Shown piece by piece: positions 60,368-64,000 of a DNA stretch of 64,000 nucleotides. The notes under the pieces are model-generated. The model saw only the letters and a program-made list of their open reading frames with translations. It was not told where the DNA came from and ran no database searches. The stretch is taken from assembly GCA_038043185.1 (NCBI GenBank), contig JBBTCO010000030.1:46434-110433 (forward strand). Direction: 5' to 3'. Numbering within the stretch: the first letter of the stretch is position 1; every line of letters begins with the position of its first letter. Source of the DNA: UBA5009 sp038043185 (GTDB lineage: Bacteria > Bdellovibrionota > Bdellovibrionia > Bdellovibrionales > Bdellovibrionaceae). The translations under genes were made by a program, and so were the position numbers.

Positions 60368-62068
60368 ATGATTGACGTATTTAAAAGAGAAATTGCCGAA
60401 GTTTTGGGCCATTTGCTTAATAAGCCAAGCTCGGAAATCATAAAATCCTTAGAAAAACCAAAGATCTTAGATCATGGACATCTGGCTTTTCCTGTTTTTG
60501 CTTTGGCTAAAGAAAAAAGGCAAGCGCCGCCGGCAATTGCTATTGATTTGGCTAAACAGTTGACTGGAAAAATTTTAAATGTATCGCAAATAAGTGCTCT
60601 TAGCGGCTTCTTAAATTTTAAAATTTCGCCGGAAGCGATGCAAGCCGAGGTCTTTCGAGAAATGAAAGCTCCCGATCGATTGGGTTGCACAGATGAAGGC
60701 AAAGGGCAGCGGGTAGTGATCGATTTTTCATCACCAAATATCGCAAAGCCCATGCATGTGGGGCATTTACGACCAACAGTTATCGGCCAAGCAATAAAGA
60801 ATTTAGCTCAATCTCAAGGATATGATGTTATCGCCGTTAATCATATTGGAGATTGGGGAAGTCAGTTTGGGAAATTGGCTTGGGCCATGCAAAATTGGGG
60901 ATCAGGTTATGATTTTTCTGTAGATCCGATAAAAAAACTCGTTGAACTTTATGTTCGTTTTCACGCTGAAGCGGCAAAAAATCCTGATTTGGAAAAAAAA
61001 GGTGCGGAAACATTTCTTAAGCTGGAGCAGGGGGATCCTGAGATTCAGAAACTTTGGAAAAAGGTTATTGAATATTCATTTAAAGACTATGAGCGCCTCT
61101 ATGCTTTGTTGGGGACAAAGCACGATGTGATTTTGGGCGAAAGTTTTTATAATGATAAACTTCAGGACGTGGTGAATCGCTTAGAAAAAAAATCTTTGCT
61201 GAAAGAAAGTGAAGGGGCCCAGGTTGTTTTTTTTGAAGAGGCTGAAAGTATGCCTCCCTGTATTATTAAAAAAAGTGATGGGGCTTCTATTTATGCGACC
61301 CGGGATTTAGCGGCAGCGATTTATCGCAAGGAAGTACAGAAAGCAGATCAACTCATTTATGTTGTGGGCCATGATCAATCTTTGCATTTTAAACAAGTCT
61401 TCAAAGTTTTGCAAATGTTGGGTTATGATTGGGCAGAAAGTTGTCATCATATTTCTTTTGGTTTTTATCAATTTAAAGACGGCAAAATGTCAACCCGCGA
61501 GGGAAGAGTCATTTTGTTAGAAGATGTAATTAGCAAATCCATCGAAATGGTCACTCAAATGATCAGTCAAAAAAATCCAGATTTAGAGAATAAAGATCAG
61601 GTGGCCAAAGAAGTTGGTGTTGGCGCATTGATATTTCATGATTTGTTAAATGATCGATTAAAAAATGTCGAATTCGATTGGGAACGAGTCTTAAGCTTGG
61701 ACGGGGATAGTGGTCCTTATGTGCAATACACCAATGTGCGATGTCAAAGTTTGATCAGAAAATATGGCTCACCAGTTTCATTGGATGATTTGAAATTGAT
61801 GGATTCTCTCGAAGAGCAGCGTTTAATGTTCACCATTTTGCAATTTCAAGATGTCGTCTCTGCTTCCTATAAAAATTTTAAACCTAATATTTTAGCTCAG
61901 TACATGCTCGAACTCAGTGGAAATTTCAGTAGCTTTTATAATAAGTGTCGTATCCTTGGCGAAGATCCAGCGGTCGAGAAATCCAGGATGGCTTTGGTTA
62001 AGGCCACCGAGCTCACTTTGATTCGGGGTATGCAACTGATGAATATGCCTATTCCGAAAGCCATGTAA
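60368..62068 (+). CDS. argS: Arginyl-tRNA synthetase
   Basis: Class I synthetase charging tRNA-Arg. 566 aa. N-terminal Add-1 tRNA D-loop domain; HIGH motif as HVGH in SSPNIAKPMHVGHLRPT; NHIGDWGSQFGKL; KMSK-equivalent in KDGKMSTREG. The C-terminal DALR anticodon-binding domain ends in ATELTLIRGMQLMNMPIPKAM. Single gene, divergent from HU. Confidence 0.97.
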   Translation: MIDVFKREIAEVLGHLLNKPSSEIIKSLEKPKILDHGHLAFPVFALAKEKRQAPPAIAIDLAKQLTGKILNVSQISALSGFLNFKISPEAMQAEVFREMKAPDRLGCTDEGKGQRVVIDFSSPNIAKPMHVGHLRPTVIGQAIKNLAQSQGYDVIAVNHIGDWGSQFGKLAWAMQNWGSGYDFSVDPIKKLVELYVRFHAEAAKNPDLEKKGAETFLKLEQGDPEIQKLWKKVIEYSFKDYERLYALLGTKHDVILGESFYNDKLQDVVNRLEKKSLLKESEGAQVVFFEEAESMPPCIIKKSDGASIYATRDLAAAIYRKEVQKADQLIYVVGHDQSLHFKQVFKVLQMLGYDWAESCHHISFGFYQFKDGKMSTREGRVILLEDVISKSIEMVTQMISQKNPDLENKDQVAKEVGVGALIFHDLLNDRLKNVEFDWERVLSLDGDSGPYVQYTNVRCQSLIRKYGSPVSLDDLKLMDSLEEQRLMFTILQFQDVVSASYKNFKPNILAQYMLELSGNFSSFYNKCRILGEDPAVEKSRMALVKATELTLIRGMQLMNMPIPKAM

Positions 62069-62106
62069 CAGGACCCGAGGTCATCTTGGCTGGGTCTAGC
62101 AGTTAA

Positions 62107-62121
62107 GTCTCAAATTGAGAC
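62107..62121. promoter_or_regulatory. Short perfect dyad, possible operator
   Basis: GTCTCAA-a-TTGAGAC, two 7-bp half-sites around one base, 80 nt before the TPR gene start and 39 nt after argS. Candidate regulator site, no regulator identified. Confidence 0.35.
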
Positions 62122-62200
62122 AACATTCAATTAAAACACTTGTGAATTCAATCGAAGAAATTTCAGTTTTCCTCTCGCTTTTCCGAATATAAGACAGAAC

Positions 62201-62881
62201 ATGGCGATACCAAAATCGATTTTTTTAACCTATTGTACCTTGCTGACTGCGGGCCTTATTTGGTCTTATTCCTTATTTGTTGATTATTTCAATCAAAAAC
62301 CTGAAGTCGTTCAAGAGCTCGCGGTGCTTAAAGAGCAACTCGAGCATGAACAATTTGAAAAAACCATCATGGTTCATCGGCTTAAAGATTTCGAAAAATC
62401 AGTTGCAGAAATTTTGCCTGCAGAAAAAATAGCTTCCTCGCAAAAAATATCAGCATCGAAAAATTTACTGAGTGCCATTCGCGAGCCAGCCAGTTTGCCT
62501 CCAATGGACTTGTCTTCAGTTATCTATGAAAGTGTTAAAGTTAAATTCAAAGAGAAAAAATTTGATTTGAGTATTGATAAAGCTAAAAAACTTATCGAGA
62601 ACTACCCCTCTTCAAGTCATGTCGTCGAAGCTTATTTTTTCATGGCAGAGTCTTATTTCATGAAAAACGAAATAAAAAAATGCACCGAAACCATTGATTT
62701 GATGGTGAGTCAATTCCCTGACCACGATTTAACTGGATTTATTCTTTTAAGACTAGGTCAAATCAGTGAGTTGAATAATCAACCGGAAGAGGCTCGAGAA
62801 ATTTATTCCGTAGTCGAAAAACAATTTCAAAATACAGTGCTGAAAAATCAAGCGCAACTTCTATTGCGGACTGTAAAATGA
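62201..62881 (+). CDS. Membrane-anchored coiled-coil/TPR protein (YbgF-like)
   Basis: 226 aa. N-terminal membrane anchor (residues 8-28), a short coiled coil (VVQELAVLKEQLEHEQFEK), a linker, then about three TPR-like helical hairpins (ESVKVKFKEKKFDLSIDKAKKLI, VVEAYFFMAESYFMKNEIKKC, GFILLRLGQISELNNQPEEAREIY). The layout resembles CpoB/YbgF but no tol-pal genes are adjacent. It overlaps the next gene by 4 nt, so the two act together. Confidence 0.72.
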   Translation: MAIPKSIFLTYCTLLTAGLIWSYSLFVDYFNQKPEVVQELAVLKEQLEHEQFEKTIMVHRLKDFEKSVAEILPAEKIASSQKISASKNLLSAIREPASLPPMDLSSVIYESVKVKFKEKKFDLSIDKAKKLIENYPSSSHVVEAYFFMAESYFMKNEIKKCTETIDLMVSQFPDHDLTGFILLRLGQISELNNQPEEAREIYSVVEKQFQNTVLKNQAQLLLRTVK

Positions 62882-63615
62882 AATCAACTTTAAGTTTTGT
62901 TTTGTTTTTCATTTTTTCGACTATTGAAATCAAAGTTAAAGCGTCTGATCCGCCTCTACAAAAACCACAGAATTGTTTTTCAACCAAGCAAGAAGATTGT
63001 ATTTTTTCTTCCGGGAAGAAAAACCTGCAGATTCAAGAAGATAAAGTCGTGCTCAATTTAAAAGAAAATACTGTTTTGGAAAGACGTGAAAAAGATAATT
63101 TAGAATTTATAAGTGGAACTGTTTGGATTCAAAATCAAAAACCGGTACAAGTGCGGACTCTTTATGGAAAACTTGAATCCGCAAATGGTGAATTTTGGAT
63201 AATTGAAAAAGAAAATAAAATTCTTTTTCGTAGTATCATTGGCACGCTGAATATACATTTAAATTCCGATGTGCTTAGGATTCCTGAGGGCTTTCAGATC
63301 TGGATTTCTGGAAAAAATAATCTTGGAAAAAATATTTATGGTGTTCCCGAGGTTGTCCCCATGGAAACACATTTAAAACTCTGGGCGGAATTGTTTACGG
63401 GAACTCGCGAGGAGTTCAAAGAAAAAGTTTCATTGTTAAAAAATCTATATAAAGACAATCGGAACGAGAGTGGTGAATTTTATCAAAAAATAGTTGATCG
63501 TCATGTGGCTTCTTTTGAGGCTCGTAAGAATGTAGAAAAAATTGCCGAACAAAAGCGCCGGGTGCAGCTTCAAGAGATCCGTCGGCTTTATTTTGAAAAA
63601 GTGTTCGAAAGATAA
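62878..63615 (+). CDS. Exported FecR-like domain protein
   Basis: 245 aa. Signal peptide ending near KVKAS, then a beta-solenoid-like segment (VVLNLKENTVLERREKDNLEFISGTVWIQN, VRTLYGKLESANGEFWI, LRIPEGFQIWISG) typical of FecR-type domains in Bdellovibrio-like genomes. The C-terminus is helical and basic. Co-translated with the membrane TPR protein by the ATGA overlap; the pair may form a periplasmic complex. No sigma/anti-sigma partner is present, so classical FecR signalling is not implied. Confidence 0.65.
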   Translation: MKSTLSFVLFFIFSTIEIKVKASDPPLQKPQNCFSTKQEDCIFSSGKKNLQIQEDKVVLNLKENTVLERREKDNLEFISGTVWIQNQKPVQVRTLYGKLESANGEFWIIEKENKILFRSIIGTLNIHLNSDVLRIPEGFQIWISGKNNLGKNIYGVPEVVPMETHLKLWAELFTGTREEFKEKVSLLKNLYKDNRNESGEFYQKIVDRHVASFEARKNVEKIAEQKRRVQLQEIRRLYFEKVFER

Positions 63616-63708
63616 ATGCTATAAACTGGGATACTTAAGTGTTGATTTAAGTATTGATTTTTCAGCGACTAGATTTGCTTAATTTAATTAAAAATTTAGA
63701 TTTTAAAC

Positions 63709-64000
63709 TTAAGCCGCTTTTTTTAAGCTTTGATTGTGGTAAACAGCATAAATCGCCAAATGATAGCTCAATCGTTCTGATTTTTTTGTCGTACACCAAG
63801 TTCGGCGAAATAGCCTGCTCACATGGGCTCGAAACATTGCACAGGTGTGATTTAAACTAAACAGAGGATCATAGCCAATCTTCTTAAGCTCTCCCTGACC
63901 CACGACACAAGCCTTACGACCCTTAAACTTTTCGTGAGAAGCTCGTGGAAAATCCCTCATCACGTCTTTTGGGTAGTGAGGGTTTTGATCGGATTTTATG
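63709..64000 (-). mobile_element. IS1-like transposase, C-terminal part, cut by window edge
   Basis: At least 96 residues in frame to the window end with no start visible. SDQNPHYPK, the GQGELKKIGYDPLFSLNHTCAMFRAHVSRLFRRTWCTTK segment and HLAIYAVYHN match the end of IS1-type DDE transposases (in IS1, RLFRRTWxTTK precedes the final helix). The gene continues beyond 64000, so intactness is unknown. It is the only insertion-sequence trace found in this window. Confidence 0.75.

Overview
The window looks like chromosomal DNA of a Bdellovibrionota-type bacterium (order Bdellovibrionales or a relative), with AT-rich coding sequence. This assignment is inference. It rests on the gene order ffh-rpsP-KH-rimM-trmD-SPOUT-rplS-rnhB-yraN, typical of former Deltaproteobacteria, on the many exported peptidoglycan enzymes, proteases and lipoproteins of unknown family, and on an LptD-type outer membrane. 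A run of 100 N at 31759-31858 shows that this is a draft scaffold, possibly metagenomic.

Layout. 1-9.8 kb: two tandem L,D-transpeptidases, uvrB-uvrC (overlapping), ilvE, a SpoIID-like glycan hydrolase and a secreted HExxH metalloprotease. 10-12.7 kb: four small exported proteins or lipoproteins closed by a strong terminator. 12.7-15.3 kb: a tyrosine recombinase, comM and a divergent tRNA-Cys with its own promoter. 15.4-20.3 kb: a copper/heavy-metal island that appears dead. copA has lost its metal site and phosphorylation site, and a cusA-like pump gene is fused to the last codons of a TolC gene. The CueR regulator and both of its operators are intact. 20.3-24 kb: a glycosyltransferase, a disordered basic protein, small membrane proteins and an OmpA-type lipoprotein. 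24-29.4 kb: a complete tripartite RND efflux operon. 30-37.5 kb: large surface or secreted proteins (a C-x12-C repeat lipoprotein with a Pro/Arg tail, a Gly-rich lipoprotein, an exported protein of unknown family, a subtilase). 37.5-43 kb: rsmG, a PilZ-like protein, zinc-free msrB, a degenerate HD-GYP protein, a parvulin, an XRE regulator, a PuuD-like membrane protein and trhO. 43-51.7 kb: prfC, a YadGH-type ABC exporter, then the signal-recognition/ribosome-maturation cluster. 51.7-64 kb: lptD, a STAS protein, a coiled-coil protein, a VKOR-DsbA fusion, a long ChaN-like protein, HU, argS, a TPR protein, a FecR-like protein and the end of an IS1-like transposase.

The most unusual signal is a family of three gene-end palindromes (38074-38199, 59700-59827, 59849-59970). 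Each has perfect 22-25 bp inverted arms that are different at every locus and consist of the 3' end of the neighbouring gene, stop codon included. Inside each is a related core of about 72-82 nt, always oriented like the gene it follows. The core carries a 5-bp hairpin with an AGGAA loop. The stem sequence changes in a compensatory way between copies, and the closing AC/GU plus GGA loop resembles a CsrA/RsmA binding hairpin. I do not recognise this element as a described repeat class.
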